Shown here: in pieces, positions 9,213 through 17,711 of the stretch
Layout of the letters: every line of letters begins with the position of its first letter
Position numbering within the stretch: position 1 is the stretch's first letter
Origin: Terriglobales bacterium
GTDB lineage: Bacteria; Acidobacteriota; Terriglobia; Terriglobales; Acidobacteriaceae
Reading direction: 5' to 3'
DNA: 35,086 nt
NCBI GenBank assembly: GCA_035691485.1
Contig: DASSIZ010000050.1
Coordinates: 1 to 35,086, forward strand
The notes under the pieces: model-generated
Databases searched by the model: none
What the model saw: only the letters and a program-made list of their open reading frames with translations
Told to the model about the DNA's origin: nothing
Translations under genes and position numbers: made by a program

Positions 9213-9243
9213 CCCACATTTGCCCGGTCTTAGCAAATGTGGG
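9213..9243. repeat. Perfect palindromic hairpin, possible terminator or dispersed element
   Basis: CCCACATTTGC (9213-9223) and GCAAATGTGGG (9233-9243) form a perfect 11-bp stem with a 9-nt loop. It lies between the ends of two convergent genes (9182 and 9352), a natural place for a bidirectional terminator. The flank is only TCTT on one side and has no T-run on the other, so intrinsic termination would be weak. Sequences of the type GGTGGCCCAC...GTGGG are, in my memory, scattered in acidobacterial genomes; that is not checked. Confidence 0.6.
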
Positions 9244-9351
9244 TCTTCCGCCGCGGTCAGAGAAGAAGACGCAGGCGGCGAAGGCTTTCCGGACCTCGCG
9301 GTGGACGATCCGGCCTCGTTTATAAAACTCCCTCCGATGAAGGCTGGCGCT

Positions 9352-11127
9352 TCAGCTTGGGGTGGAGGTGTCGATGGCCGACACTGCATGCGGCGCGTGC
9401 TTGGCGTGCAGCAGTTCCACAATCGCTCCGTAAAGCCGCGAGCGCAGTTCGAAGCGCTGGTGCGCGCGTGTGATGTAGCGCACGATGATGTTCACGCCCA
9501 TGTTGGTCGGCTTGACGTTGATGGCAGGCGCCGCCGAGAACGACTGCAGCGCGTGACTGTGCGCCACCCGGTGCCACTCTTCTTCCGCTTGGCGAACGTT
9601 TTCCCGCGTCTCGTTCACCACCAGTTCCTGCACCGAGTTCAGCACCCGATAAGGATCCTCGCCGCGCGGCACCAGCACTTCGATTTCGTCCCACAGCCAC
9701 TGCCCGGTGGTCGAAAAATTGAAGTAGTGGCCCTCGACGGCAAAGCTGTTGACGCACGCCACCTTGCGCCCGGTGGGATGTCCCGCGTCGCTCCACTGCC
9801 CGGTTTCGAGCAGCACGGTGCGCAGCAGGCCGATCTCAACCACCTCGCCGCCGATGCCGTTGATCTCCACCCAATCGCCGACGCGGATGCCGTTCTTACC
9901 CATGAGAACGAACCAGCCAAAGAAAGCGACGATGAAGTCCTTCAGCGCTACCGTCAGCCCGGCACCGGCCAGGCCGATGATAGTGGTCACCTGCCCCGGT
10001 GATCCCAAAACCACGATGACGATCGCACCCAGGGCGACGACTTGGACTGCCAGCCGGATGGCGAATTGCAGGCTGCGCAGGCGCTTTCGCTCCGCATTCA
10101 GCGATGCGCCGAAGCGCCGAATTCCCGCCAGTGCCAGGGACGCCAGCATGCAGATGAGCACGATCCACAACAGGTCGAACACAATTCCGTGGAGACTGGC
10201 GCGCTGCTGCAGGGACACCACCGCGCCCCAATCCCGGTAAATCTCGCTCAGGTCCTGCAGGTCCTGAACGCGCTTGTCGTAGTCGGCCAGGCTCTTGACA
10301 TCCTCGCCCATGCCGCGCACCGCCTTGGCCGCCGCGGACATGCTGTCCTGCTGGCCCGATTTCTGCCGGTCGACTCGCCCTTCGAGTTCGTCGTGCGCCT
10401 TGGCCAGCGCTGCGGCGGATTGGGCTGCCTGCTGCGATGCCGATGTCAGCTGCTGCATTTTGTCGCGCAGCAGCCGCCACATCCGCGCGTGCGAAGCCAG
10501 TGGCCAGGATTCCGCAAATGGTGGCGCGTTGGGAAGCGTGAATGCCGCCGCGTGCGTGGCCACGTGCTCGTCGAGCATGCGCTTGAGCGCCCCCTGCAGG
10601 TCACCGCCGGCGCGCATCAGGTCTTGCTTGGCATCGGCGACTTCCTCCTGGTCGAGGGCCAGCTGCGCCTGCGCCAGTTCGATTTCCTGCTGCACTTCGG
10701 GATTGTTTTTGGAATCTGACTCTTGCAGCGCGGCGATCGTGTCCTGGTCGGCCGCAACGCTGGTCTCAGCGTCCTTCACGCGCGCCTGGAGCTTGCGGAC
10801 CTCCTCGGTCGGCGGCGCGGGATGCAAAGTCGCATCGCGCAGAGCGGTGGCAAAGGCCAGATCGACGGCGTCGTCGGCGGTGCTTAGAGCGCGACGCGCG
10901 AAGGGATATTCTGCCCGTGACCAGGCCTGACCGGCCAGCGCCCGCGCTGTTTGCAGTGGCTTCTGATCCACCAGGTTGCGCAATCGCGCCCACGGTCCGC
11001 CGGAGGTGCGGAAGCGGCTGGGCGGCGGCGCCGACTCGCGGGTCACGATCAGCCCCACGACGGCCGCGCCAATCAGCGCCAGCCATAGTCCCGCTACCAG
11101 TGCCTCCCCACGTCGTATATGTCGCAT
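9352..11127 (-). CDS. MscS-family mechanosensitive channel with coiled-coil extension
   Basis: This 591-residue inner-membrane protein is about twice the length of E. coli MscS. An N-terminal membrane anchor (about 8-28) is followed by a long charged helical region (about 105-290, for example EEVRKLQARVKDAETSVAADQ) that should form a coiled coil in the periplasm. Two membrane helices come next (LLWIVLICMLASLALAGI and VVALGAIVIVVLGS). The pore helix segment follows (IIGLAGAGLTVALKDFIVAFFGWFV), with the Gly/Ala pattern of MscS TM3. The beta domain IRVGDWVEINGIGGEVVEIG completes the MscS core. The ATG at 11125-11127 lacks a strong ribosome site. Its role should be release of solutes on hypo-osmotic shock, with the extension perhaps a sensor; the latter is inference. 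Confidence 0.88.
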   Translation of the reverse strand: MRHIRRGEALVAGLWLALIGAAVVGLIVTRESAPPPSRFRTSGGPWARLRNLVDQKPLQTARALAGQAWSRAEYPFARRALSTADDAVDLAFATALRDATLHPAPPTEEVRKLQARVKDAETSVAADQDTIAALQESDSKNNPEVQQEIELAQAQLALDQEEVADAKQDLMRAGGDLQGALKRMLDEHVATHAAAFTLPNAPPFAESWPLASHARMWRLLRDKMQQLTSASQQAAQSAAALAKAHDELEGRVDRQKSGQQDSMSAAAKAVRGMGEDVKSLADYDKRVQDLQDLSEIYRDWGAVVSLQQRASLHGIVFDLLWIVLICMLASLALAGIRRFGASLNAERKRLRSLQFAIRLAVQVVALGAIVIVVLGSPGQVTTIIGLAGAGLTVALKDFIVAFFGWFVLMGKNGIRVGDWVEINGIGGEVVEIGLLRTVLLETGQWSDAGHPTGRKVACVNSFAVEGHYFNFSTTGQWLWDEIEVLVPRGEDPYRVLNSVQELVVNETRENVRQAEEEWHRVAHSHALQSFSAAPAINVKPTNMGVNIIVRYITRAHQRFELRSRLYGAIVELLHAKHAPHAVSAIDTSTPS

Positions 11128-11153
11128 CTGACTGCCAGTGAGCTTAGCTTGCC

Positions 11154-11168
11154 GCCCGTCGAACGGGC
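11154..11168. promoter_or_regulatory. GC-rich hairpin upstream of the MscS gene
   Basis: GCCCGT-CGA-ACGGGC is a perfect 6-bp stem with a 3-nt loop, 27 bp upstream of the channel start. Beyond it (about 11172-11215) lies an AT-rich stretch unusual for this GC-rich window that may hold promoters for either direction. It could be a protein-binding site or an mRNA leader hairpin. Confidence 0.35.
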
Positions 11169-11248
11169 CCGCAGAACACTATTTACATTTTTATCGCAAA
11201 AGAAGACTATATGGCGGCCCATTCATCCTTGGAAAACTAAATATTGCC

Positions 11249-11455
11249 GTGGGTGCACGGATTCTAGTCGTTGTGTTGTTGGTGAGCTCGGCCATGAGCC
11301 TGCAGGCTCGCGGTCGTGCGCGCGGCTACCAGGCCGGCGGCGGCGCTCATCGCGCCCAAGTGAAGATCCGCGTCAAGCAGTCCAAGGATAAGCGGAAGAA
11401 GCCAGCCGCCCCGCCCGTAATCAAGCCTTCCACCCTCAATAGCCCAACGCCGTAG
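11249..11455 (+). CDS. Possible small secreted basic protein
   Basis: A GTG start at 11249 gives 68 residues beginning with a signal-peptide-like segment (ARILVVVLLVSSAMSLQA) and ending in a Lys/Arg/Pro-rich tail (VKIRVKQSKDKRKKPAAPP). No ribosome site is visible, but TAAATA (11238-11243) sits 5 nt before the GTG, as in a leaderless mRNA. The gap between the MscS gene and the receiver gene (392 bp) is otherwise empty, and no other frame there looks coding. I do not recognise a family. The tail resembles a nucleic-acid- or wall-binding tail only by charge. Confidence 0.4.
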   Translation: MGARILVVVLLVSSAMSLQARGRARGYQAGGGAHRAQVKIRVKQSKDKRKKPAAPPVIKPSTLNSPTP

Positions 11456-11519
11456 CGAAGTCGGAATTGTATGCTTTCTCCCCGAAAGCGGGGCAGAAGG
11501 AAGCTGCATCAAACCGCAT

Positions 11520-11906
11520 ATGAGCACGCAGATTCTGGTCGTGGACGACGAACAGCTGGTTGCGTTCATGTTGAAGGCGGCGTTCGAAAGCAATGGCTAC
11601 AGCGTGGTCAGCGCTGCTTCAGCTGCGGAGGCGGTGACCACCCTGGCCGCCCGGCCCTTCGACGCGGTCATCACCGACATGAAAATGGAGAGCGACAGCG
11701 CCGGCTTTGATGTGGTCCGCGCGGCGCGTGCCGTGGCCAATCCTCCCGCGGTGCTGATCCTGACCGCGTTCCCGATCCTGGCGCGGGACTGGCGTGCCTC
11801 CGGCGCCGATGCGTTGTTGTCCAAGCCGAGCAACATAACCCAATTGCTGGATACCGTGGCCGAACTGGTCAGCCAACGCCGCCGGCGAGCAACTCGCATT
11901 TCGTGA
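11520..11906 (+). CDS. Single-domain response regulator (CheY-like receiver)
   Basis: The 128 residues make exactly one receiver domain with no output domain. Key residues are in place: acidic pair Asp9/Asp10 (VVDDEQ), phosphoacceptor Asp53 (VITDMKM), Thr82 (LILTAF) and Lys102 (LLSKPSN). Such proteins pass phosphate to a partner or bind a target on phosphorylation. No histidine kinase lies beside it; the nearest is at 29983. No strong ribosome site is close to the ATG: the purine run AGAAGGAAG (11495-11503) is too far, 16 nt. A C-terminal basic tail RRRRATRIS is a small oddity. Confidence 0.88.
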   Translation: MSTQILVVDDEQLVAFMLKAAFESNGYSVVSAASAAEAVTTLAARPFDAVITDMKMESDSAGFDVVRAARAVANPPAVLILTAFPILARDWRASGADALLSKPSNITQLLDTVAELVSQRRRRATRIS

Positions 11907-11981
11907 CGGCTCATTGCCCTTCGATCTTCAATCTGCATCGTTGAGTTTTCGAAGCGACGAGCGGCTTCCAATCGGGAGTGA

Positions 11982-13268
11982 TCACTCGTAGCGAAGCGCT
12001 TCCACGGGATCGAGCTTTGCCGCTTTCCATGCCGGGTAGATGCCGAAGAACAATCCCACGCTCATGGCGGAGCCGACCCCCAGCACAATCGCCCACGCCG
12101 GCACGGCGGAGGGAAGCTTGGGCATGGTCAGATTGATCACAACGCTGATTCCGATGCCGAGCAAGACCCCGATCGCCCCTCCGGTACCGGTGAGGGTGAC
12201 GGCCTCGATGAGGAACTGGCGGATGATGTCGCCCCGCCGCGCGCCTACCGCCTTGCGCACGCCGATCTCGCGCGTGCGTTCGGTGACCGACATCAGCATG
12301 ATGTTCATCACCCCTACCCCGCCCACCAGCAGCCCGATCGAGCTGACCACAACCGTGATCAGGCCGATCGCCCCCATGATCTGGCGGAACTGCGACGCCA
12401 TCGCCTCCGCCGAGGTGACGGAGAAATTCTCCGGCTTGTCGAAGGGCACATTGCGTCGCCGCCGCAGCAGGCCGCGGACCTCGTCTTCGGCGGCCGCTTT
12501 CTGCCCCGGGAATGACTCGACGCCGATGAAGTGCTCGTCATAAGTGGGATGGTGCTTGCGAAAGCTGGTGTACGGCACCTGGATAGTTTTGTCGGCAGAA
12601 TCGTCGCGGAAGAACTGCCCCTTGCGCTTGTCCAGCACGCCCACCACGCGGTAGGAGACGCCGTCCACCATGACCTCCTTGCCGATGGGGTCTTCGCCGG
12701 GGAACAGCCCGTCCTGCAAGTCGTACCCGATGACGGCAACGTCCATGCGATGCAGTTCCTCGCCGTCGTTGAAGAAGCGGCCTTTCAGCAAGTGCGCGTT
12801 GTAAACCTCGGCCCAGCTCGGCAGCGTGCCGTTGTGGTCGATCTGGAATACCTCGTTCCCCTTGTAGCGCGCGCTCACCGGCCCGGTGCGCCGGTCCCAG
12901 CGCTGAAAGACTTCGACCGTCGTGTTCTTCACAGCCGGACACTCCTGCTGGATGGCGATGGCGTCCTCGAGCGTGAGCGGCTTGCGCATGCGCTCTTCCT
13001 GGGTGCGGCGGCCGACGTGGAACCCGATGTCCCAGCGAAAGACGAAAAGCGTATTGGTGCCGTAGTCTTCCAGGAATGCGCGCACATCGCGGTCCAAGCC
13101 GACCACGATGGAGCCGACCGCGATCAGCGCCGTGACGCCGATGACCACACCCAGCACGGTCAGGAAGGAGCGGGTCTTGTGCGTACGCAGGGTGGACAAC
13201 GCCATGCGCGCGTTCTCGCCCAGTTCCAGACGGCGGAAGAAGCTCGATTTTTGAATTGGTAGGCTCAT
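11982..13268 (-). CDS. MacB/FtsX-family ABC transporter permease (second of a pair)
   Basis: This 428-residue membrane protein has the MacB-type layout: an N-terminal helix (about 30-55, FLTVLGVVIGVTALIAVGSIVV), a large periplasmic domain (about 60-290), then three helices. Conserved landmarks are the TERTREIGVRKAVGARRGDII loop and the C-terminal FFGIYPAWKAAKLDPVEALRYE. It is probably part of a lipoprotein or peptide export/mechanotransmission complex with an ABC ATPase and a periplasmic partner. The ATG at 13266-13268 shares one base with the stop codon of the upstream permease (TGATG), so translation should be coupled. The same frame is open far upstream, but that part is antisense to nothing real and overlaps the first permease. 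No ATPase gene is adjacent. Confidence 0.9.
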   Translation of the reverse strand: MSLPIQKSSFFRRLELGENARMALSTLRTHKTRSFLTVLGVVIGVTALIAVGSIVVGLDRDVRAFLEDYGTNTLFVFRWDIGFHVGRRTQEERMRKPLTLEDAIAIQQECPAVKNTTVEVFQRWDRRTGPVSARYKGNEVFQIDHNGTLPSWAEVYNAHLLKGRFFNDGEELHRMDVAVIGYDLQDGLFPGEDPIGKEVMVDGVSYRVVGVLDKRKGQFFRDDSADKTIQVPYTSFRKHHPTYDEHFIGVESFPGQKAAAEDEVRGLLRRRRNVPFDKPENFSVTSAEAMASQFRQIMGAIGLITVVVSSIGLLVGGVGVMNIMLMSVTERTREIGVRKAVGARRGDIIRQFLIEAVTLTGTGGAIGVLLGIGISVVINLTMPKLPSAVPAWAIVLGVGSAMSVGLFFGIYPAWKAAKLDPVEALRYE

Positions 13269-14503
13269 CAGGTTTCGAACCTCAGGGCCTCGATGGGGTC
13301 CAGCCTGGCCGCCTTGCGCGCGGGGTAAATTCCGAAAAACAATCCGACCGCCGTCGAGACCACGAGCGCAATCAGCACGGCGGAGATGGGGACCGCCATC
13401 GGCACCGACGTGGTGTTGCGCACGATCAGGGCGCCGATCCATGCTACCGCGACGCCAATCGCGCCGCCCACCGCCGACATCACCGACGATTCCACTACGA
13501 ACTGCATCAGGATGTCGCGGCGGCGCGCTCCAATCGACTTCCGCACCCCGATTTCCCGCGTGCGTTCGGTAACGCTCGCCAGCATTACGTTCATGATCAC
13601 CACCCCGCCGATGACCAGGAAGACGCTTACGATTCCCACCATGCTGGAGGCCAGCACCGCAGTCAGGTTCTTCCACAAGCCCATGATGGTGTCCGAAGAG
13701 ATGATGCCGAAGGTGTCTTCAGCGCCGGGAGCCAGGTGGCGGCGCGCCCGCATCAGCGCGCGCACTTCGTCCTTGCTCTGCTCCATCCACTCTGCTCCAC
13801 GGCACTGCACGTTGACTGAAAGGCTCAAGTTGTGGCCGTAATACTTGAGGAAGGTCTGGATCGGGACGTAAACGAAGTTGTCCTGCGACTGCCCGAGCAC
13901 GGTGCCGATCGCCTTCGCCACTCCCACAATCTCGTACTCGCGTCCGTCCACGGAAAGCATCTTGCCGATGGGATCCAGGCTGGGAAACAGCCGGCTGGCA
14001 GTTTCGCTTCCGATGAACGCGGTCGTAGCGCGGTGTTCGTTATCGGCCTCGGAGATGTACCGGCCCGTTTTCGGTTCTTCCACGTCCATCTGGCCGATGT
14101 TGGCGGTGACGCCGCGGATGGAGACATCCTCGAGGCTGTCGGCGCCGCTTTTCACCTTGCCATTCTTTCTCACCTCCACGCCCACCTGCAGAGGCAGGCG
14201 CAGGCCGCTGCGCATGGCTTCGTAATCGTCCCATTCGATCTTGCGGTTGCGGCGCTGCGCTTTCACGAAGTCGGCCGCGTTGGTGATGATCGGGTACTGG
14301 TGGACCAGAAAGACGTTCGACCCCATGTTGGCGACGCGGTCGGCGATGTAGCGGTTGGTCCCTTCGATCAGGGCGACCACCAGGATCAGCGTTGAAACCG
14401 ACAGAATGATACCCAGCAGCATGAGAAACGAGCGCAGCTTGTGGGCGCGCATGGTTTCCAGCGCCACCACCGCCGGCTCGCGCAGGCGGAACTCGCGGTG
14501 CAT
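13268..14503 (-). CDS. MacB/FtsX-family ABC transporter permease (first of a pair)
   Basis: This 411-residue paralogue of the downstream permease has the same four-helix layout, a periplasmic domain of about 220 residues, the loop TERTREIGVRKSIGARRRDIL and the tail FFGIYPARKAARLDPIEALRFET. The ATG at 14501-14503 is preceded by ATAGGTG, 8 nt away; a GTG 8 codons upstream is the alternative. The stop overlaps the next start by one base. With two different permeases side by side, the membrane part is likely a heterodimer, which is an inference. The ATPase and periplasmic adaptor must come from elsewhere. It is divergent from the radical SAM gene, with a 187-bp gap. Confidence 0.9.
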   Translation of the reverse strand: MHREFRLREPAVVALETMRAHKLRSFLMLLGIILSVSTLILVVALIEGTNRYIADRVANMGSNVFLVHQYPIITNAADFVKAQRRNRKIEWDDYEAMRSGLRLPLQVGVEVRKNGKVKSGADSLEDVSIRGVTANIGQMDVEEPKTGRYISEADNEHRATTAFIGSETASRLFPSLDPIGKMLSVDGREYEIVGVAKAIGTVLGQSQDNFVYVPIQTFLKYYGHNLSLSVNVQCRGAEWMEQSKDEVRALMRARRHLAPGAEDTFGIISSDTIMGLWKNLTAVLASSMVGIVSVFLVIGGVVIMNVMLASVTERTREIGVRKSIGARRRDILMQFVVESSVMSAVGGAIGVAVAWIGALIVRNTTSVPMAVPISAVLIALVVSTAVGLFFGIYPARKAARLDPIEALRFET

Positions 14504-14654
14504 CCTGGTCACACCTATCCTGGCCACACTTCAAGATACGCAAGTTCGGGAGGAAAAGTTCATGGAACGGGCGCGTGCTGCCCGTCACACATCCCTGTGA
14601 TGAGCTCGTTTTTGCTTGGGTTCGCGTACTTCCGGGGAATATCGTTAAAAGATC

Positions 14655-14678
14655 CCCGCGCATACTCCCGCGCATACT
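14655..14678 (+). repeat. Tandem duplication of 12 bp before the radical SAM gene
   Basis: CCCGCGCATACT occurs twice in direct succession (14655-14666 and 14667-14678). The second copy abuts the ribosome site AAGGAG (14679-14684). It may be a binding site or a replication-slippage product in the leader. Confidence 0.8.
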
Positions 14679-14690
14679 AAGGAGCGTTGA

Positions 14691-16334
14691 GTGGAAACCC
14701 ACCCCAAGGGCTCGCAGGCAAAAGTGTTGCTCGCCTCCGTGTTCGGACCCTACGCCCAGGACGATGCCTTCGGCAGCCGTGCCATCAATCCCATGGAGCT
14801 GTACCACAACCAGGTGACCCGCGCCCAGGGAAGCTTTTCTCTGCGCATGTTCCACCGCTCCTGGGGAATCATGATGATCCAGCACAATATCTGCGCCCCG
14901 TGCACGGTGCTGGATTTCCCTACCCGCAAGCGTTTCGAGCGCGAGCTGGTGGCCGAACAGTACGACATTGTCGGCATCTCCTCCATCATCCCTAACGTGG
15001 GGAAGGTGCGTGACATGTGCCGCACGGTTCGCCGCCTCTCGGCGCACTCCAAGATCGTGATCGGCGGGCACGTCGCCGCCATCCCGGGCGTCGAGCAGAT
15101 GGTGGACGCCGATTTCATAGTTAAAGGCGAAGGCATAGCCTGGATGCGCCGCTACCTCGGCGAGGATGAGACCGCCCCCATCCGGCATCCGGCAATCATG
15201 TCAGCGTTTCAGCTGCGCGTCATGGGCATGCGAATGCCGGACTCCAGCAGCCGGACCGCGGCAGCCATCATTCCCTCGGTCGGCTGTCCCATGGGCTGCA
15301 ACTTCTGCACCACCTCTGCCTTCTTCGGCGGCAAGGGGAAGTTCGTCAATTTCTACGAATCCGGAGACGAACTGTTCGACGTCATGATGCAGTCCGCGAA
15401 GGCCATGGGCACACGCTCCTTTTTCATGATGGATGAAAACTTCCTGCTCAACCGGCCGCGCGCCATGCAACTGCTGGCGCGCATGAAGCAGGAAAACAAG
15501 CCGTGGGCGCTGTACGTGTTTTCCTCCGCCAATGCCATTCGCAAATACACCATGCAGGAACTGGTTGAGCTCGGAGTCTCCTGGATGTGGATGGGCCTGG
15601 AATCGCCTCGCTCCGGCTACGCCAAGCTGAATGGCGCCGACACGCTTTCGCTGACGCGCGAACTCCGCCGGCATGGAATCAAGACTTTGGGCTCGACTAT
15701 CGTCGGCATGGAACACCACACTCCGGAAAACATTCGCCAGGAAGTGGAGCACGCCATCGCGCACCAGACCGATTTCCACCAGTTCATGCTCTACACGCCG
15801 GTCCCGGGCACGCCGTTGTTCCAGCAGATGATGGACGAAGGCCGCCTGCTCGACGTCGATCTCGCCGACATCCACGGCCAGTACAAGTTCAATTTCCAGC
15901 ACGCCGCCATCTCGCGCGACGATTCCAAGAAATTTCTCGATTGGGCTTTCCTCCGCGACTTCGAGCGCAATGGACCCAGCATCTACCGCATCTGCGAGAC
16001 CATGCTGCAGGGCTGGAAGCGATACAAGAATTACCACGACGCACGCGTCCGCGCCCGTTTTGAATGGGAGGTGAGGCAGCTGAAGAGCGCCTACAACGCT
16101 TCCCTGTGGGCGATGGAGAAGCGCCTGAAACACGTCAATGGGCAAATCAGCCAGCAGATCAAGTCGCTGCGCAAGGAGGTGGAACAGGAGTTCGGCGTCG
16201 CCGCGCAGAGTACGCGCGCGTTCCTTGGCCCGCTGCTCCTGTGGACTTCCCGGCGAGAAGACAAGCGCCTGGCGAGGGGCAAGACCTACGAGCCGCCGAC
16301 CTTCGTGGAGCGCAGAAACTGGTTGGAAGCGTAG
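14691..16334 (+). CDS. B12-binding-type radical SAM protein
   Basis: This 547-residue protein has a Rossmann-like N-terminal half of the cobalamin-binding type (about 10-160, with YDIVGISSIIPNV, IVIGGHVAAIPG and FIVKGEGIAWMRRYL) followed by a radical SAM barrel. The 4Fe-4S cluster motif is C-x3-C-x2-C at Cys199, Cys203 and Cys206 (VGCPMGCNFC). A further mixed region and a charged helical C-terminus follow (about 425-547). The classical cobalamin DxHxxG motif is not obvious, so cobalamin may bind base-off without a His ligand, or not at all. Members of this family carry out methylations and rearrangements in lipid, cofactor and peptide pathways; the substrate cannot be told here. The start is GTG at 14691, with AAGGAG 6 nt upstream. 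Confidence 0.88.
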   Translation: METHPKGSQAKVLLASVFGPYAQDDAFGSRAINPMELYHNQVTRAQGSFSLRMFHRSWGIMMIQHNICAPCTVLDFPTRKRFERELVAEQYDIVGISSIIPNVGKVRDMCRTVRRLSAHSKIVIGGHVAAIPGVEQMVDADFIVKGEGIAWMRRYLGEDETAPIRHPAIMSAFQLRVMGMRMPDSSSRTAAAIIPSVGCPMGCNFCTTSAFFGGKGKFVNFYESGDELFDVMMQSAKAMGTRSFFMMDENFLLNRPRAMQLLARMKQENKPWALYVFSSANAIRKYTMQELVELGVSWMWMGLESPRSGYAKLNGADTLSLTRELRRHGIKTLGSTIVGMEHHTPENIRQEVEHAIAHQTDFHQFMLYTPVPGTPLFQQMMDEGRLLDVDLADIHGQYKFNFQHAAISRDDSKKFLDWAFLRDFERNGPSIYRICETMLQGWKRYKNYHDARVRARFEWEVRQLKSAYNASLWAMEKRLKHVNGQISQQIKSLRKEVEQEFGVAAQSTRAFLGPLLLWTSRREDKRLARGKTYEPPTFVERRNWLEA

Positions 16335-16405
16335 GTCGACGGTCGCGGCGGTCGCGAAAATTGCAGGCGCCCGTAGACCAACGACCATCGACTATTGAAA
16401 GCCAA

Positions 16406-16434
16406 TTGCCTCCCCACGCATCCCGATTTATCGT
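16406..16434 (+). promoter_or_regulatory. Promoter of ddl, likely giving a leaderless mRNA
   Basis: TTGCCT (16406-16411) and TATCGT (16429-16434) are spaced by exactly 17 nt. The -10 box ends 6 nt before the ATG at 16441, so transcription should begin at or near the start codon. No ribosome site is present, which agrees. Confidence 0.5.
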
Positions 16435-16440
16435 GCCTAC

Positions 16441-17622
16441 ATGGCGAAGAAAATTCGCGTAGGCGTTCTGTTCGGCGGGCGCAGCGGCGAGCACGAAGTT
16501 TCCCTGTTGTCGGCCGCTTCGGTCGTGCAGGCCATCGACAAAAGCAAGTACGACGTGGTTCCCATCGGCATTACCAAGGACGGCCGCTGGCTCAGCGCCG
16601 ATAACGCCGAACGCTTGCTGCGGGGCGAAAAGACCGAGCCCAAGCATCTCCGCGCCGGCGACCCCGAAGTCACACCCGGGGCGGCGGTCCTGGCCAAGGG
16701 CGAATCGGTGATGGTCCCACCCGTCCCGGGGCACGAACTCCAGCCCTTTGAAACCGATGTTCCCCACCGCCGTACCAGCGACCGCGCCATTAATGTGGAC
16801 ATCATCTTTCCCGTGCTGCACGGCACCTTCGGCGAGGATGGAACCATCCAGGGCCTGCTGGAGCTGGCGGACATCCCCTACGTCGGCGCGGGTGTGCTCG
16901 GCTCCGCCGCAGGCATGGACAAAGACGTCATGAAGCGGCTGTTCCGGCAGTCCGGACTCGACATCGTGAAACACGTTACGGTGCTGCGCTCGCAATGGGA
17001 GAAGGACGCGAAGAAAGTACGGCGCGAGATCGAAAAGGCCCTGAAATATCCGGTGTTCGTGAAACCCGCGAACCTGGGCAGCTCAGTCGGCATTTCCAAG
17101 GTGCACGACCGCGGCGAACTCGATGCGGCGATGAATGAGGCGGCGCAGTTCGACCGCAAGATCATCGTCGAGCAGAGCGTCGGCGGGAAAGGCGGTCGCG
17201 CGCGGGAGATCGAGTGCTCGGTGCTGGGCAACGACCAGCCGCAGGCTTCCGTTCCCGGGGAGATCGTGCCGGCCGCGGAATTCTACGATTACAACGCCAA
17301 GTACATCGATGAGGGCTCCAAGCTGATCATCCCGGCGAAGCTGCCCCGCTCGCAGCAGAAGAAGATCCAGGAGATGGCGGTGAAGTGCTTTCTCGCCGTG
17401 GACTGCGCCGGACTGGCGCGCGTGGACTTTCTCATGGACCCCAAGACTGGCCGCGTCTTCGCCAACGAAATCAACACCATGCCCGGCTTCACCTCAATCA
17501 GCATGTATCCGAAACTGTGGGCCGCATCGGGTATCTCTTATCCCGAACTGATCGACCGCCTCATCCAACTCGGCCTCCAGCGTTTCGAGGAGAAGAAGAG
17601 GAACAAGTACACCAAGGACTGA
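16441..17622 (+). CDS. ddl: D-alanine--D-alanine ligase
   Basis: This 393-residue ATP-grasp enzyme joins two D-Ala with ATP to make the dipeptide used for the peptidoglycan stem. Visible landmarks are the N-terminal [19 protein letters not shown], the segment [44 protein letters not shown], the ATP-grasp [17 protein letters not shown] and the C-terminal metal site [21 protein letters not shown]. The length fits the DdlA-like branch (E. coli DdlA is 364). The ATG has no ribosome site and a promoter sits just in front. It is cytoplasmic. The gene stands alone, 106 bp after the radical SAM gene, and is not in a mur cluster. Confidence 0.95.
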   Translation: MAKKIRVGVLFGGRSGEHEVSLLSAASVVQAIDKSKYDVVPIGITKDGRWLSADNAERLLRGEKTEPKHLRAGDPEVTPGAAVLAKGESVMVPPVPGHELQPFETDVPHRRTSDRAINVDIIFPVLHGTFGEDGTIQGLLELADIPYVGAGVLGSAAGMDKDVMKRLFRQSGLDIVKHVTVLRSQWEKDAKKVRREIEKALKYPVFVKPANLGSSVGISKVHDRGELDAAMNEAAQFDRKIIVEQSVGGKGGRAREIECSVLGNDQPQASVPGEIVPAAEFYDYNAKYIDEGSKLIIPAKLPRSQQKKIQEMAVKCFLAVDCAGLARVDFLMDPKTGRVFANEINTMPGFTSISMYPKLWAASGISYPELIDRLIQLGLQRFEEKKRNKYTKD

Positions 17623-17711
17623 TTTCCCTGACCCTGCCGGCGCACAGGACCGGAACTTTGCTGCGCATCATGCGTAATCTAAGGAGGTAGTGGATTGCCT
17701 GGAGGGAACGC

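Noticed and set aside
13269-13676. N-terminal extension of the downstream MacB-like permease
   Set aside because: The frame overlaps the coding sequence of the first permease and its translation is unlike a protein; the ATG at 13268 overlaps the stop by one base and gives the proper family start.
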